Shown piece by piece: positions 36,549-45,796 of a stretch of DNA of 64,000 nt. The stretch spans positions 1-64,000 of the forward strand of contig NZ_CAKZKL010000048.1 of the NCBI RefSeq assembly GCF_937123735.1, read 5' to 3'. The DNA is from an uncultured Lentibacter sp. GTDB lineage: Bacteria; Pseudomonadota; Alphaproteobacteria; Rhodobacterales; Rhodobacteraceae. The notes under the pieces are model-generated. The model did not search any database, was not told the DNA's origin, and saw nothing but the letters and a program-made list of their open reading frames with translations. The number at the start of each line of letters is the position of its first letter. The stretch's first letter is position 1. Made by a program: the position numbers and the translations under genes.

Positions 36549-37323
36549 CGCGCCCCCAAGGGCCGAAATCGGCTTCAATATCTGTGCCTGGCGGGCACTC
36601 GAGCGGGCGGATGAAGGAGCCTGACAGGATGATTTGCCCCGGGGCGATCTCTTGTCCGTAACGCTCCATGCGCGCGGCCAGCCAGATGATGCCCTCCAGC
36701 GGATCGTTTAACACCCCTGCGCCAAGACCCGTCTCTTCGACCTGCCCATTGGCGCTGGCGATGGCTCCGATCCAACGCAGATCTGTGGCAGGATCAAAAC
36801 GGCCCTCACCCAGTATGACACCCGCGTTCGCGGCATTGTCTGAAATGGTGTCATATATCTTGCGAGGTTGGCCTGTGGCTGGATCTGCGCGCAAGATTCG
36901 GGTGTCCAGGATCTCGATGGCCGGGGCCACATAATCGGTTGCGGCCATCACCGTGGCGCGGTCAACACGGCCCTTGAGCGGGGCTTTCATGACAAAGGCA
37001 ATCTCGGCCTCCACACGCGGCGCAATGAAGCGGCCCTTGGGGATATGCGCGCCGTTTGCAAAGGCCATATCGTTGAGCAGCACGCCGCTGTCAGGGATGT
37101 CGATGCCCAGCGCCATTTGCATGGCGCGTGACGTGAGGCCGATTTTCCAGCCGATGGTATGGCGGCCTGCGGCAAGCTTTTGCGCCACGAGCGCAGCCTG
37201 AATGGCGTAGGCATCATCCATGGTGATCTCGGGATAGGCAACCGAGAGCAGGCCCATTTGGGTGCCTGTGCGCTCGGCCTCATAGAGCGCGCGGGCGGCG
37301 GCTTGGATGTCTGCGGGTGTCAT
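36529..37323 (-). CDS. hpaH: 2-oxo-hept-3-ene-1,7-dioate hydratase
   Basis: Hydrates the linear product of homoprotocatechuate ring cleavage. 264 aa; FAH-like C-terminal fold with IGWKIGLTSRAMQMALGI and an EAEIAFVMKAPLKG metal region. Last gene of the hpa operon; its ATG overlaps the stop of the FAH-family gene (ATGA). Confidence 0.9.
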   Translation of the reverse strand: MTPADIQAAARALYEAERTGTQMGLLSVAYPEITMDDAYAIQAALVAQKLAAGRHTIGWKIGLTSRAMQMALGIDIPDSGVLLNDMAFANGAHIPKGRFIAPRVEAEIAFVMKAPLKGRVDRATVMAATDYVAPAIEILDTRILRADPATGQPRKIYDTISDNAANAGVILGEGRFDPATDLRWIGAIASANGQVEETGLGAGVLNDPLEGIIWLAARMERYGQEIAPGQIILSGSFIRPLECPPGTDIEADFGPWGRVSCHFE

Positions 37324-38177
37324 TCGTCCCTCACGGTGTTTCTGAGTTCGCCAATGCCTTCGGCGGTGACGGTGACCTCGTCTCCGGGCTTGAGAAACCG
37401 GGGCGGATCAAACCGCGCGCCTGCCCCCGTGGGCGTGCCTGTGATGATGATGTCGCCGGGCATGAGGGTTGTGAATGTGGAGATATAGGCAATCTGTTGG
37501 CGGATTGGAAAGAGCATGTTTGCGGTGCGGTCGTCTTGTCTGACTTCGCCGTTCACATGGGTTGTCAGGCGGATGTCCTCAAGCTGGCCGGCATCTGTAA
37601 AGGGAACAAGCCATGGCCCCATGGCCCCCGAGCGCTCCCAGTTTTTTCCTTGGGTGACATTGAACTTCGCATGACGTACCCAATCGCGCAAAGTTCCTTC
37701 ATTACAGAGTGTTATGGCGCTAACATGATGTAATGCATCAACCTCAGGAATCCGTCGTCCTGCCTTGCCGATCACCACGGCGATTTCGCCTTCATAGTCG
37801 AGCTGGTGAGTTTCCGGCGGGCGTATGAGGGGCTGGCCGTGGCCTGTAAAGCTGCGTGCAAAGCGGATGAAAAGCGACATGTTTTCAGGCGCTTTCTGGC
37901 CATCTTTATACTCATCATTCCGGTTGGGGAAATTGACCCCCACACAGATGATCTTCTCCGGATGTGGCAGCGGGCTCTCATAAGTGAACCGCCCCGCCAC
38001 ATGGCTGGCCGTGCGGGTCTCTGCCGCTTTGGCAAGCAGACCAAGCGCCCCCGCCGCCGCCGCATCTGACAATGTGGCGAACTGCGGGAACGCGCCTGTG
38101 AGGTCGATAAACCCGCCGCTCTCATCGATTGCGCCGAAGAGGGCTTTGTTGTCTGCCGTGACACTTGCCAGCTTCAT
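37320..38177 (-). CDS. hpaG: FAH-family isomerase/decarboxylase (HpaG-like)
   Basis: 285-residue single-domain fumarylacetoacetate-hydrolase-fold enzyme, expected to decarboxylate or isomerise 5-oxopent-3-ene-1,2,5-tricarboxylate. Metal-site pattern: LDYEGEIAVVIG and later PGDIIITGTPTGAGA. Unlike E. coli HpaG, which is a two-domain fusion, only one domain is encoded here. The operon context gives the assignment; other FAH substrates cannot be excluded. Confidence 0.85.
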   Translation of the reverse strand: MKLASVTADNKALFGAIDESGGFIDLTGAFPQFATLSDAAAAGALGLLAKAAETRTASHVAGRFTYESPLPHPEKIICVGVNFPNRNDEYKDGQKAPENMSLFIRFARSFTGHGQPLIRPPETHQLDYEGEIAVVIGKAGRRIPEVDALHHVSAITLCNEGTLRDWVRHAKFNVTQGKNWERSGAMGPWLVPFTDAGQLEDIRLTTHVNGEVRQDDRTANMLFPIRQQIAYISTFTTLMPGDIIITGTPTGAGARFDPPRFLKPGDEVTVTAEGIGELRNTVRDE

Positions 38178-38222
38178 ATGTGATCCTGTCCTGTCTTGGT
38201 TACCAAAATCATAACGCCCCGC

Positions 38223-39203
38223 TCAGGGCGCGATGATGGGTTGCGCTTTCAGATCGCTTTCGCGGGATTCGGCCCCCTCAAAGGCGCTGCCCTGTTCAAA
38301 CCACGAGCGCGGTGCGGGCGCGCCCCAGAGGGTCTGGCGCTGAGGGTCTTTGAGGTCCCATTTGATCGGCTCCAGATCTGGGTCGCAGGTCTGGTAATCG
38401 GAGCAATATATCTCGATGCGGTGGCCGTCCGGATCGCGCACATAGAGAAAGAAGGCGTTGGAGATGCCGTGCCGCCCCGGGCCACGCTCGATATTGCTGA
38501 CCCAGCCTGTGGTGCTCATCAGGTCGAGCAGGTCAATGATCGCCAGGGGCGTGGGCACCCAGAAGGCGGAGTGGTGCAGGCGCGGGCCTGTGCCGTTGGT
38601 GAAAGCCACGTCATGCACGCCGCCCTTGCGGTGCATCCAGGCCGCCCAGACGCGGCCGCTCTCGGCATCTTCGGTGTATTCCGTCGTGCGAAAGCCCATC
38701 TCGGTGTAAAAGGCCACGGAGGCGTCGACATCGGATGAGAACATGTTGAAGTGATCTATCCGCAAGGGGCGCACGCCGTGGTAGCGCGTATACTCCTGAT
38801 GGATCGGCGTAAGGCGCTCCATGCGCACATAAAACTCCAAGGGGATGCCCCAAGGATCACGGGTTCTGAGCGTCTTTCCCATATGCGGGCGCTCGACCCA
38901 TTCGGTGGGCAGGCCCTTGGCTTTGAACCAGTTTTCCGCTTTCTCAAGGTCGGGTTCATCGTAAAGCTTGAAACCCAAAACGCCGACATCGGCAGTGTCG
39001 GATTTAACCAGCACAATGCAGTGATGGCCACGCTCCTCGAGCGCGCGCAGGTAGATGCGCTCACGGTCTTCATGGGTGACTTGCAGGCCGAGCGTGTCGA
39101 CATAAAAGGCGCGCGATCTGGCCAGATTGGTCACGCGGTATTCAACGTGGGAGAGCCGCACAATGTTGAAATCGGGGTAGAGGTTCGGGGCGGGAACGGG
39201 CAT
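38223..39203 (-). CDS. hpaD: 3,4-dihydroxyphenylacetate 2,3-dioxygenase
   Basis: Extradiol ring cleavage of homoprotocatechuate. 326 aa with two vicinal-oxygen-chelate domains; metal ligands appear as the histidine of IDHFNMF, the histidine of RLHHSAFW and the glutamate of HRIEIYCSDY. The type matches the Brevibacterium/Arthrobacter-like HpaD class rather than the unrelated E. coli HpcB fold. It lies between hpaE and hpaG. Confidence 0.92.
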   Translation of the reverse strand: MPVPAPNLYPDFNIVRLSHVEYRVTNLARSRAFYVDTLGLQVTHEDRERIYLRALEERGHHCIVLVKSDTADVGVLGFKLYDEPDLEKAENWFKAKGLPTEWVERPHMGKTLRTRDPWGIPLEFYVRMERLTPIHQEYTRYHGVRPLRIDHFNMFSSDVDASVAFYTEMGFRTTEYTEDAESGRVWAAWMHRKGGVHDVAFTNGTGPRLHHSAFWVPTPLAIIDLLDLMSTTGWVSNIERGPGRHGISNAFFLYVRDPDGHRIEIYCSDYQTCDPDLEPIKWDLKDPQRQTLWGAPAPRSWFEQGSAFEGAESRESDLKAQPIIAP

Positions 39204-39229
39204 GGGAGTTCTCCAGACTGAACAGGGGC

Positions 39230-40741
39230 TTATGCGCCGAGGCGCGGGATTTTATGCGCACCGAGCGCGAAGCCGATGTGCTTTTGTTCCATATAAAACT
39301 CAAAGCTCCAGTCGCCGCCATCGCGGCCAATGCCTGAGGCTTTGACGCCGCCAAAGGGCGTGGGCAAATGGCGGACGTTCTCGGAATTGACCCAGATCAT
39401 GCCGGCCTCCAGCGCGCCTGTAAAGCGCATGGCGCGGGTGATATCCTGCGTCCAGACATAGGCTGTGAGGCCGTAGTCTGTGCCGTTGGCCACTTCGAGC
39501 GCTTCCTCTTCGCTCTCGAATGTGAGGGTGGTCAAAACGGGGCCGAATATCTCCTCTTGGGCGATGCGCATATCCGGCGTGGCGTTTGTGAAAAGGGTGG
39601 GCTGGACGTAGTGGCCCTTGCCCTGCGGGGCCTTGCCGCCCGCAGCGATTGTGGCGCCGTCTTTCTGGGCAATTTGAAAGTAGGAGCAGACCTTGTCGAA
39701 GTGTTCCTTGTGAATGAGGGGGCCAATTTCTGTATTTGGATCAAGGGGATGACCCACCTTGATGTTGTTGACCCGTGCCACGAGTCTGTCGATAAATGCG
39801 CCCGCGATGGACCTGTGCAGCAGCAGGCGCGAGGAGGATGTGCAGCGCTCGCCGTTGAGGGAGTAGATCATGAAGATGGCGGCGTCGAGGGCGCGCTCCA
39901 GATCAGCATCGTCAAAAACAATGACGGGATTCTTACCGCCCAGCTCGAAGTGCACGCGCTTGAGCGATTCGGCGCCCTGGCGCATGATCATCGAGCCGGT
40001 TTTGCTTTCTCCGACAAAGGCGATGGCGCGGATCAGCTTGTGCTCGGTGAGCGCCTTTCCGGCCTCCTCGCCAAAGCCGTTCACAAGGTTCCACACGCCC
40101 TCGGGCAGGCCTGCCTCATGGGCGATTTCGGCAAGGATGCGCGCGGTGATGGGGCTGAACTCGGCCGGTTTGTGCACCACGGTGCAGCCTGCGGCCAGCG
40201 CGGGCGCGATTTTCCATGTGGAGAGCATGAAGGGCGTGTTCCACGGCGTGATCACCCCGACAGGGCCGAGGGGCACGCGGGTTGTCACATTCATCAAGGT
40301 GGGCGAGGGCAGCGACTGGCCGTCTCGCGCGGCGGGCGCGCGGTCGGCAAAGAAGCGGAAATTCTCGGCCCCGCGCAGCGCGGCCTTCTGCATGAAGCGC
40401 AGCGGCTGGCCTGTATCGAGGCACTCGGCAAAGGCGATCTCCTCGGCGCGCGCCTCAATCGCATCGGCGATTTTATGTAGTATTTTCTTGCGCTTGGCGG
40501 CGGGCATGTCGCGCCAGGCGGGGAAGGCGTCATGGGCTGCGCGGGCCGCGGCGTCAATATCCTCCGCACCTGATTGGGCCACGGTGCAGAGGAAGTCTTC
40601 ATCGACGGGAGAGTGGTTTTCAAAGCTTGCGCCTGCGAGCGCGGGCTGGCTTTGGCCGGCGATGAGGTTTTGCACACCGCCCTCTTTGAAGCGGGCGAGA
40701 TAGGCGTTTGCCTTGGCGATATTGGCGGTGAGATCACTCAT
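39230..40741 (-). CDS. hpaE: 5-carboxymethyl-2-hydroxymuconate semialdehyde dehydrogenase
   Basis: NAD-dependent aldehyde dehydrogenase, 503 aa, oxidising the ring-cleavage product. Signatures: GPVGVITPWNTPFMLS, the catalytic glutamate in FELGGKNPV and the cysteine in NGERCTSSSRLL. The real start is MSDLTANIAKANAYL at 40741, one base after the hpaF stop, so it is tightly coupled to hpaF. Confidence 0.93.
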   Translation of the reverse strand: MSDLTANIAKANAYLARFKEGGVQNLIAGQSQPALAGASFENHSPVDEDFLCTVAQSGAEDIDAAARAAHDAFPAWRDMPAAKRKKILHKIADAIEARAEEIAFAECLDTGQPLRFMQKAALRGAENFRFFADRAPAARDGQSLPSPTLMNVTTRVPLGPVGVITPWNTPFMLSTWKIAPALAAGCTVVHKPAEFSPITARILAEIAHEAGLPEGVWNLVNGFGEEAGKALTEHKLIRAIAFVGESKTGSMIMRQGAESLKRVHFELGGKNPVIVFDDADLERALDAAIFMIYSLNGERCTSSSRLLLHRSIAGAFIDRLVARVNNIKVGHPLDPNTEIGPLIHKEHFDKVCSYFQIAQKDGATIAAGGKAPQGKGHYVQPTLFTNATPDMRIAQEEIFGPVLTTLTFESEEEALEVANGTDYGLTAYVWTQDITRAMRFTGALEAGMIWVNSENVRHLPTPFGGVKASGIGRDGGDWSFEFYMEQKHIGFALGAHKIPRLGA

Positions 40742-40742
40742 G

Positions 40743-41132
40743 TCAGCTGTCTTTCTGCAAATGGGCGCGGATGGAGCCGGCCTTTGGGCTGAGGCGCGCG
40801 TCGATGTCGCGCATTTCCATGGACAGCGCGATGGAGTGGGTGACCATGCTCGGTGCAAGAAAACCCTCCAAAGCCTTGAAAATATGGGCTGTTGCGGCTT
40901 CCTTGGCGGCTTGTGGGCGGCCCTCGCGCAGGCGGATTAAGAGATCAAGGAAGGCGTGCTGCGGATTGCCATCGGCGAGGCTCACATGATCGGCGCGAAA
41001 GGCGCGGATGCGGATGCCGGCGGTGGGAAAGAGACCCGTTTCAATGGCCGCAGAGCGCAGCACCTCAAGGAGGGCGGGCATGTCGATATGCGCTTCGAGA
41101 TTGGCGGAATATTCGATGGAAAAATGCGGCAT
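40743..41132 (-). CDS. hpaF: 5-carboxymethyl-2-hydroxymuconate delta-isomerase
   Basis: Tautomerase-like isomerase of the homoprotocatechuate pathway, 129 aa. Start at ATG 41132 makes proline the second residue (MPHFSIEYSANLE), which becomes the N-terminal catalytic Pro after Met removal; the longer frame from 41162 would destroy this. GAGGAGG lies upstream. First gene of the operon. Confidence 0.9.
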   Translation of the reverse strand: MPHFSIEYSANLEAHIDMPALLEVLRSAAIETGLFPTAGIRIRAFRADHVSLADGNPQHAFLDLLIRLREGRPQAAKEAATAHIFKALEGFLAPSMVTHSIALSMEMRDIDARLSPKAGSIRAHLQKDS

Positions 41133-41155
41133 GGTGGCTGGGGCCTCCTCTCTTG

Positions 41156-41167
41156 TTAACATGTTAA
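41156..41167. promoter_or_regulatory. Palindrome TTAACATGTTAA at the hpa operon start
   Basis: A perfect 12-bp palindrome about 25 bp before the hpaF start. MarR- and GntR-type regulators of aromatic operons bind AT-rich sites of this kind, so it is a good operator candidate. No regulator gene lies in this neighbourhood. Confidence 0.5.
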
Positions 41168-41266
41168 TTAGAGGCGGGGTGCTGTGTCAAGTCTTAAGAG
41201 AAAGCGCAGAGAGCGCGCGCCCATCTTAACGGGGCAGCGTGCGCTGTGATTCGGGGGGGGTGCTTT

Positions 41267-41343
41267 GCGTGCACCGGGCGTGCACCATGCGTGCACCGCC
41301 AAAACGGCGGTTTTGTTAAGACAAAATTAGGTAATGCGGCGTG
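41267..41343 (-). repeat. Second composite box element, opposite orientation
   Basis: Read on the minus strand: CACGCCGC (41336-41343), 13 bp, GTCTTAACA (41314-41322), 16 bp, and GGTGCACGC at 41289-41297, 41278-41286 and 41267-41275, again with an 11-bp period. The parts and spacing match 16349-16424. It lies between metG and the hpa operon promoter. Confidence 0.75.
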
Positions 41344-41344
41344 C

Positions 41345-41411
41345 GCAGGCGCGTTGAGGTGCGCCGTGAAGGCGCATGCAGGCGCGTTGAGGTGCGCAGT
41401 GAATGCGCACC
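41345..41411 (-). repeat. 33-bp tandem repeat carrying two REP-like palindromes
   Basis: Units at 41345-41377 and 41378-41410 share GCAGGCGCGTTGAGGTGCGC. The palindrome in the second unit has perfect arms GGTGCGCA/TGCGCACC (41391-41411); in the first the stem is TGCGCC/GGCGCA. CCTACGG follows, the reverse complement of the CCGTAGG seen before the copies at 16261 and 16314. Confidence 0.75.
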
Positions 41412-41417
41412 CTACGG

Positions 41418-43130
41418 TTATGTGCGGATGCCGGAGAAGCGGGCGGCCCAGTCTTCGCGCTCTTCATCGCTGATCTTGGTGAAGAGATTGTCGGGCACAG
41501 AAAATCCATGGCCCGCCTCAAGGCTGGCGAGCGCCTCGGCGACATCTTCGGGCCAGCGTGTGTCGAGCGTGTTCATCGCGGTGAAGAGCTTGGCGGCGGT
41601 TGTGGGGATGAAGGGGGCCGAGAGCACCGCGTAGAGGCGGATGAGGTTGAGCGCGAGGCGGATTTGCGCGGCGGCGCGGTCAGGGTCTTGTTTGAAGACG
41701 CTCCAAGGCGCGGCTTCTTGCAGGTATTCGTTGCCTGCCGCCCAGATGGCGCGCAGCTCGGCAGCGGATTTGCGCACCTCCATCGCGTCCATATGCTGCT
41801 CATAGGCGCGGATGCGCGTGGTGAGCTCGGCGATCAGCGCCTCCTCGTCTGGCCCATACGTGCCAGCCTCGGGGACGGTTTCGCCAAATTTGGAGCGGCA
41901 GAATTTGGTGACGCGGCTCACGAAATTGCCCAGAACATCGGAGAGGTCTTTGTTGACGGCGGCCTGGAAGTTTTCCCAGGTGAATTCGGCATCCGAGCTT
42001 TCGGGCGCGTGGCTGAGAAGCCACCAGCGCCAGACATCGGCTGGTAGGATTTCCAGCGCCTGATCCATGAAGACGCCACGGCCGCGCGATGTGGAGAACT
42101 GGCCGCCTTCATAGTTGAGGTAGTTGAAGGATTTTATGTAATCCACGAGCTTCCACGGCTCGCCCGAGCCAAGGAGTGTTGCGGGGAAAGAGAGCGTGTG
42201 AAACGGCACGTTGTCCTTGCCCATGAACTGGGTGTAGCGCACATCGGAGGCGCCTTTGTCGGTGCGCCACCAGCGCGCCCAATCGCGGCCCGTGGCGGCA
42301 TCGGCCCATTCCTGCGCGCAGGCGATATATTCGATGGGGGCATCAAACCAGACGTAAAAAACCTTGCCTTCCATGCCGGGCCAGTCCTCGGCTCCACGCT
42401 TCACCGGGATGCCCCAGTCAAGGTCGCGGGTGATGCCGCGGTCTTGCAGACCGTCGCCGTCATTGAGCCATTTGTTGGCGATGGAGGTTGTCAGCACGGG
42501 CCAGTCTGTTTTGGAGTTGATCCATGTTTGCAGCTCGCCGCGCATGTTGGATTGCTTGAGGTAGAGGTGTTTGGTTGCGCGCTCTTCCAGATCGGTCGCG
42601 CCTGAGACGGAGGAGCGCGGATTAATCAGATCGGTCGGGTCGAGCTGCTTTGTGCAGTTGTCGCATTGATCGCCGCGCGCGTCTTCAAAGCCGCAGTTGG
42701 GGCAGGTGCCTTCGATGTAACGGTCCGGCAGGAAGCGGCCATCGGCCTTGGAATAGATCTGCGTTTCGCTGACCTCTTTGATGAGGCCCTTGTCGGCCAG
42801 AACGCCGGCGAAATGCTGCGTGAGCGCGTGGTTTTGCGGGGATGAAGAGCGCCCGAAGTGATCAAAGCTGAGGCCGAAGCCCTCGGCGATGCGCGCCTGC
42901 ACCGCGTGCATTTCGGCGCAATACTCGGCCACCGGCTTGCCGGCCTTGGCGGCGGCCAGCTCGGCGGGGGTGCCATGCTCATCGGTGGCGCAGAGGAAGA
43001 GCACCTCATGGCCGCGCGCGCGCTGGAAGCGGGCGAAGAGATCGGCGGGAAGTTGGGAGCCGACAAGGTTTCCCAGGTGTTTGATCCCGTTGATATAGGG
43101 GATTGCCGAGGTGATGAGGTGACGTGCCAT
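41418..43130 (-). CDS. metG: Methionyl-tRNA synthetase
   Basis: Charges tRNA(Met). 570 aa. The class I HIGH-like motif is HLGN near residue 19. A knuckle zinc site [17 protein letters not shown] lies near 145. The KMSKS-equivalent loop reads FSTSRGRG. No C-terminal tRNA-binding (tRBD) extension is present. Essential translation gene; MFS gene lies upstream on the same strand with a repeat-rich gap. Confidence 0.95.
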   Translation of the reverse strand: MARHLITSAIPYINGIKHLGNLVGSQLPADLFARFQRARGHEVLFLCATDEHGTPAELAAAKAGKPVAEYCAEMHAVQARIAEGFGLSFDHFGRSSSPQNHALTQHFAGVLADKGLIKEVSETQIYSKADGRFLPDRYIEGTCPNCGFEDARGDQCDNCTKQLDPTDLINPRSSVSGATDLEERATKHLYLKQSNMRGELQTWINSKTDWPVLTTSIANKWLNDGDGLQDRGITRDLDWGIPVKRGAEDWPGMEGKVFYVWFDAPIEYIACAQEWADAATGRDWARWWRTDKGASDVRYTQFMGKDNVPFHTLSFPATLLGSGEPWKLVDYIKSFNYLNYEGGQFSTSRGRGVFMDQALEILPADVWRWWLLSHAPESSDAEFTWENFQAAVNKDLSDVLGNFVSRVTKFCRSKFGETVPEAGTYGPDEEALIAELTTRIRAYEQHMDAMEVRKSAAELRAIWAAGNEYLQEAAPWSVFKQDPDRAAAQIRLALNLIRLYAVLSAPFIPTTAAKLFTAMNTLDTRWPEDVAEALASLEAGHGFSVPDNLFTKISDEEREDWAARFSGIRT

Positions 43131-43200
43131 CTGGTGAGCCTTTTTATGCGCTTTGGGCGGTGTTTAGCCCAATGGTGCGCGGGGTGCTACAGGCTTTCGA

Positions 43201-43276
43201 ATTTTCGCTTTGCGAAAATCCGACCGGCTGGGGGCGCTGCCCCCAGACCCCCGGGATATTTAGGGCAATAAGAAAG
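43201..43276 (+). repeat. Two perfect hairpins and AT tail in the metG-MFS gap
   Basis: ATTTTCGC-TTT-GCGAAAAT (43201-43219) and CTGGGGGC-GCT-GCCCCCAG (43228-43246) are both perfect, followed by ACCCCCGGGATATTTAGGGC and AATAAGAAAG. The tail resembles the repeats at 16183 and 26820. Confidence 0.6.
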
Positions 43277-43283
43277 AGCGGGG

Positions 43284-44510
43284 TTAGTCTTTTTTGTCGC
43301 GGCTGCGGCCCAAGAGGCGGCCGATGGTGAAGGAGGTGCGCGGGGCGTAGATATAGGGGGTGCGTTGTGTTGGGCTTGAACGGCTGCGCATCCGGGCGAG
43401 GCCGAAGATGGCGAGGCCGGCGTGGCCCACGGCGATCATCATGAAGAGGGCCGGCGGGCCGAAGCCTTCCATAAGGTAGGAGGCGACCAGCGGTGCGGCG
43501 ATGGCGCCCACGGCGAACCAGAACATGAGGGCGGCGGAGAGCTCGACGCGCTCTTCTGAGCGAGCGAAGTCATGGGCATGGGCGGCGGCGACCGAGTAGA
43601 TGGGGAAGGTGGTGAGGCCGAAGAAGGCGGCGTTGAGCAGGATGCCGGGTGTGGTGAGGCCTTGCAGGAAGGCGGTGCTGGCGCAGCTGAGGATGGCGGC
43701 GAGCGACAGCCAGATCAGCACCCAGCGGCGGTCGTATTTATCTGCCAGCCAGCCGACGGGGTATTGCGCCAGCGCGCCGCCAAGCACGAAGGCGGCCAGA
43801 AAGGTGGCGATTTGGGTGACTTCAAGCCCGACCTCCTGGCCATAGACCGGGCCAACCATGCGAAAGCTGGCCGAGCTGAGCGCCGCCACCACCACGCCGA
43901 CAGCGGCGAGCGGCGAGCGGCTCACCGCCAGCATGGGGCGCAGGCGGGGGGCGTGCGGCGTTTCGGGCTGGGAGGCGGTGGTGAGGGTGAGGGGCAGGAT
44001 GGCGGCGCAGCACAGGATGGCGAGGATGGAATAGGACATGTAATGCGCTGGTGTGAGAAAGCCGATCAGCAGCTGGCTGACCAGCGAGCCGCTCATATCG
44101 ACCACCCGGTAAACGCCCATGGTGCGGCCGCGGGTTTCGTTTGTGACCTTGGCTTGCAGCCAGGCTTCAATAACCGTGTAGCAGCCCGCCACGCAGAGGC
44201 CCGAGGCCACCCGCATGAGCGCCCAGGCATAGGGACCGATGACAATGTAATGGGCCAGAAGCGCGATCGCCCCCAGCGCTGTGAAGGCGGCAAAGGCGCG
44301 GCTGTGGCCGACCGAGCCCATGAGCCGCGGCGCCCACCAGCAGCCGATGAAGAAGCCCAGAAAATGGGCCGAGCCAAGCAAGCCGATTTCGGCGCGCGAA
44401 AAGCCCAGCGCCAGCCCGGACAGCGCGTCCAGCGGCCCGACCCCGCCTGTGGAGAGCTGCAAGAGCGCCACTGACAGAAACAGGGCGGCGAAGGAAATCA
44501 GAAGGCGCAT
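43284..44510 (-). CDS. MFS transporter
   Basis: Inner-membrane carrier of 408 aa with twelve predicted hydrophobic segments. Sequence style (GGVGPLDALSGLALGFSRAEIG at the start) resembles the YcaD/UMF2-like MFS group. Located downstream of the flavin-reductase gene with an 84-bp gap. Substrate unknown. Confidence 0.87.
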   Translation of the reverse strand: MRLLISFAALFLSVALLQLSTGGVGPLDALSGLALGFSRAEIGLLGSAHFLGFFIGCWWAPRLMGSVGHSRAFAAFTALGAIALLAHYIVIGPYAWALMRVASGLCVAGCYTVIEAWLQAKVTNETRGRTMGVYRVVDMSGSLVSQLLIGFLTPAHYMSYSILAILCCAAILPLTLTTASQPETPHAPRLRPMLAVSRSPLAAVGVVVAALSSASFRMVGPVYGQEVGLEVTQIATFLAAFVLGGALAQYPVGWLADKYDRRWVLIWLSLAAILSCASTAFLQGLTTPGILLNAAFFGLTTFPIYSVAAAHAHDFARSEERVELSAALMFWFAVGAIAAPLVASYLMEGFGPPALFMMIAVGHAGLAIFGLARMRSRSSPTQRTPYIYAPRTSFTIGRLLGRSRDKKD

Positions 44511-44594
44511 GTCCTTACCATCGCAGGGCAGGTCAGGGGCGCAAGCAGGTTTTCGACGCGCAGGTGTCGTATTTGCCTGCCCGCCAAGCGCGCC

Positions 44595-45200
44595 TCAGTC
44601 GTCTGGGCGGGCCAGCTCGAAGACCTCGCGCACCAGCGTATAGTCGCGATAGCCCATGCGGGCGAGCGGGGTGAAGCGGGTGGCGTCAAATTTGCCGTCC
44701 ACCAGGCAGTCGTCGCGCAGGTGCACCCCGGTGACCTCGCCGATGACCACATAATTCGCGGCACCGCGGCTTTTGTGGATGTTCACGAGCGTGCACTCCA
44801 TGCTGGCGGGTGCAGAGGCGAGGCGCGCGCAAGCGATGGTGTTGCATTCGGCCCGCTCAAGCCCTGCGTGGTCAAATTCGCTGATCCCGGCGGGCAGGCT
44901 CTGGGAGGTGGCGTTCATGGCGTTGGTGGCCGCTTCTTGCACAAGGTTCACGCAGAACACACCGCTTTCGCGGATATTGGCCAGCGTGTCTTTGGTGCCG
45001 TCGCGGTCTTCTTTTGTGCCGGTGGAGGCGAACATGACCTGCGGTGGCTCATAGGCTGCGCCGGAAAAGAAGGAATAGGGTGCGAGGTTGTCTATGCCGG
45101 TGTTGCCCCGTGTGGAGATCCAGGCAATGGGACGCGGCACGATGAGCGCGTTGAACGGGTTATGTGCCAGCCCGTGGCCATCTTCGGGGCGGAAAAACAT
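44595..45200 (-). CDS. Flavin reductase family protein
   Basis: 201-residue FMN-binding split-barrel protein. FNALIVPRPIAWISTRG and LAPYSFFSGAAYEPPQVMF are typical of flavin-reductase-like domains, with C-terminal HLRDDCLVDGKFD. ATG 45200 has AAAGGA before it. Could be an NAD(P)H:FMN reductase or related oxidoreductase. Diverges from a GNAT gene. Confidence 0.85.
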   Translation of the reverse strand: MFFRPEDGHGLAHNPFNALIVPRPIAWISTRGNTGIDNLAPYSFFSGAAYEPPQVMFASTGTKEDRDGTKDTLANIRESGVFCVNLVQEAATNAMNATSQSLPAGISEFDHAGLERAECNTIACARLASAPASMECTLVNIHKSRGAANYVVIGEVTGVHLRDDCLVDGKFDATRFTPLARMGYRDYTLVREVFELARPDD

Positions 45201-45279
45201 GGGCAATATCCTTTGTGGTATTTGCCCCGTGCATAGCGCCGTGTTAGGGGCATTTCCAGCGCAAAGGAGGTCTGCGGGC

Positions 45280-45765
45280 GTGATCACGTTAAGCTCTGAG
45301 CGGCCAGAAGACGGCTGGGAGGTGGAAACACTTTATGACCTTTGCTTTGCGCCGGGGCGTGAGGGGCTTTCCTCGTATCGCTTGCGCGAGGGCGTGGCTC
45401 CGGTTGCGGCGCTGAGCCTTGTGGCGCGCGATGAGTTTGACGAGCTGGCGGGGGCCATTCGCTACTGGCCTGTTCAGGTGGGGGGCCATGCGGCGCTGCT
45501 GCTGGGGCCTGTGGCGGTGCATCCGACGCGCCAGGGCGAGGGCGTGGGCGGCTTGCTGATCCGCGAAAGCCTTGCGCTTGCGGCGCAGGCGGGCTGGGCA
45601 CGGGTGATGCTGGTGGGGGATGCGCCCTATTATGCGCGCTTCGGCTTTGAGCCGCTGACGGGCGTTGAGATGCCGCCACCCACCAATCCGGCACGGGTGT
45701 TGGGGCAGGCCTTGGGCCCGCAGGCCTGGCGCAATGTGGTGGGGAAAGTGACCAAGGCGACTTGA
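45280..45765 (+). CDS. GNAT-family N-acetyltransferase
   Basis: 161-residue acetyltransferase starting at a GTG preceded by AAAGGAGG. Motif A is GPVAVHPTRQGEGVGGLLIR, then APYYARFGFEPL, similar to the YhbS group. The frame is open much further upstream, but that part is antisense to the flavin reductase start. Substrate unknown. Confidence 0.83.
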   Translation: MITLSSERPEDGWEVETLYDLCFAPGREGLSSYRLREGVAPVAALSLVARDEFDELAGAIRYWPVQVGGHAALLLGPVAVHPTRQGEGVGGLLIRESLALAAQAGWARVMLVGDAPYYARFGFEPLTGVEMPPPTNPARVLGQALGPQAWRNVVGKVTKAT

Positions 45766-45796
45766 AAACAGTGGCGCAAGGCCCGATGTTTTGGGG

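Noticed and set aside
41133..41162. Longer hpaF start
   Set aside because: It removes the N-terminal catalytic proline and has no ribosome site; ATG 41132 fits the family.
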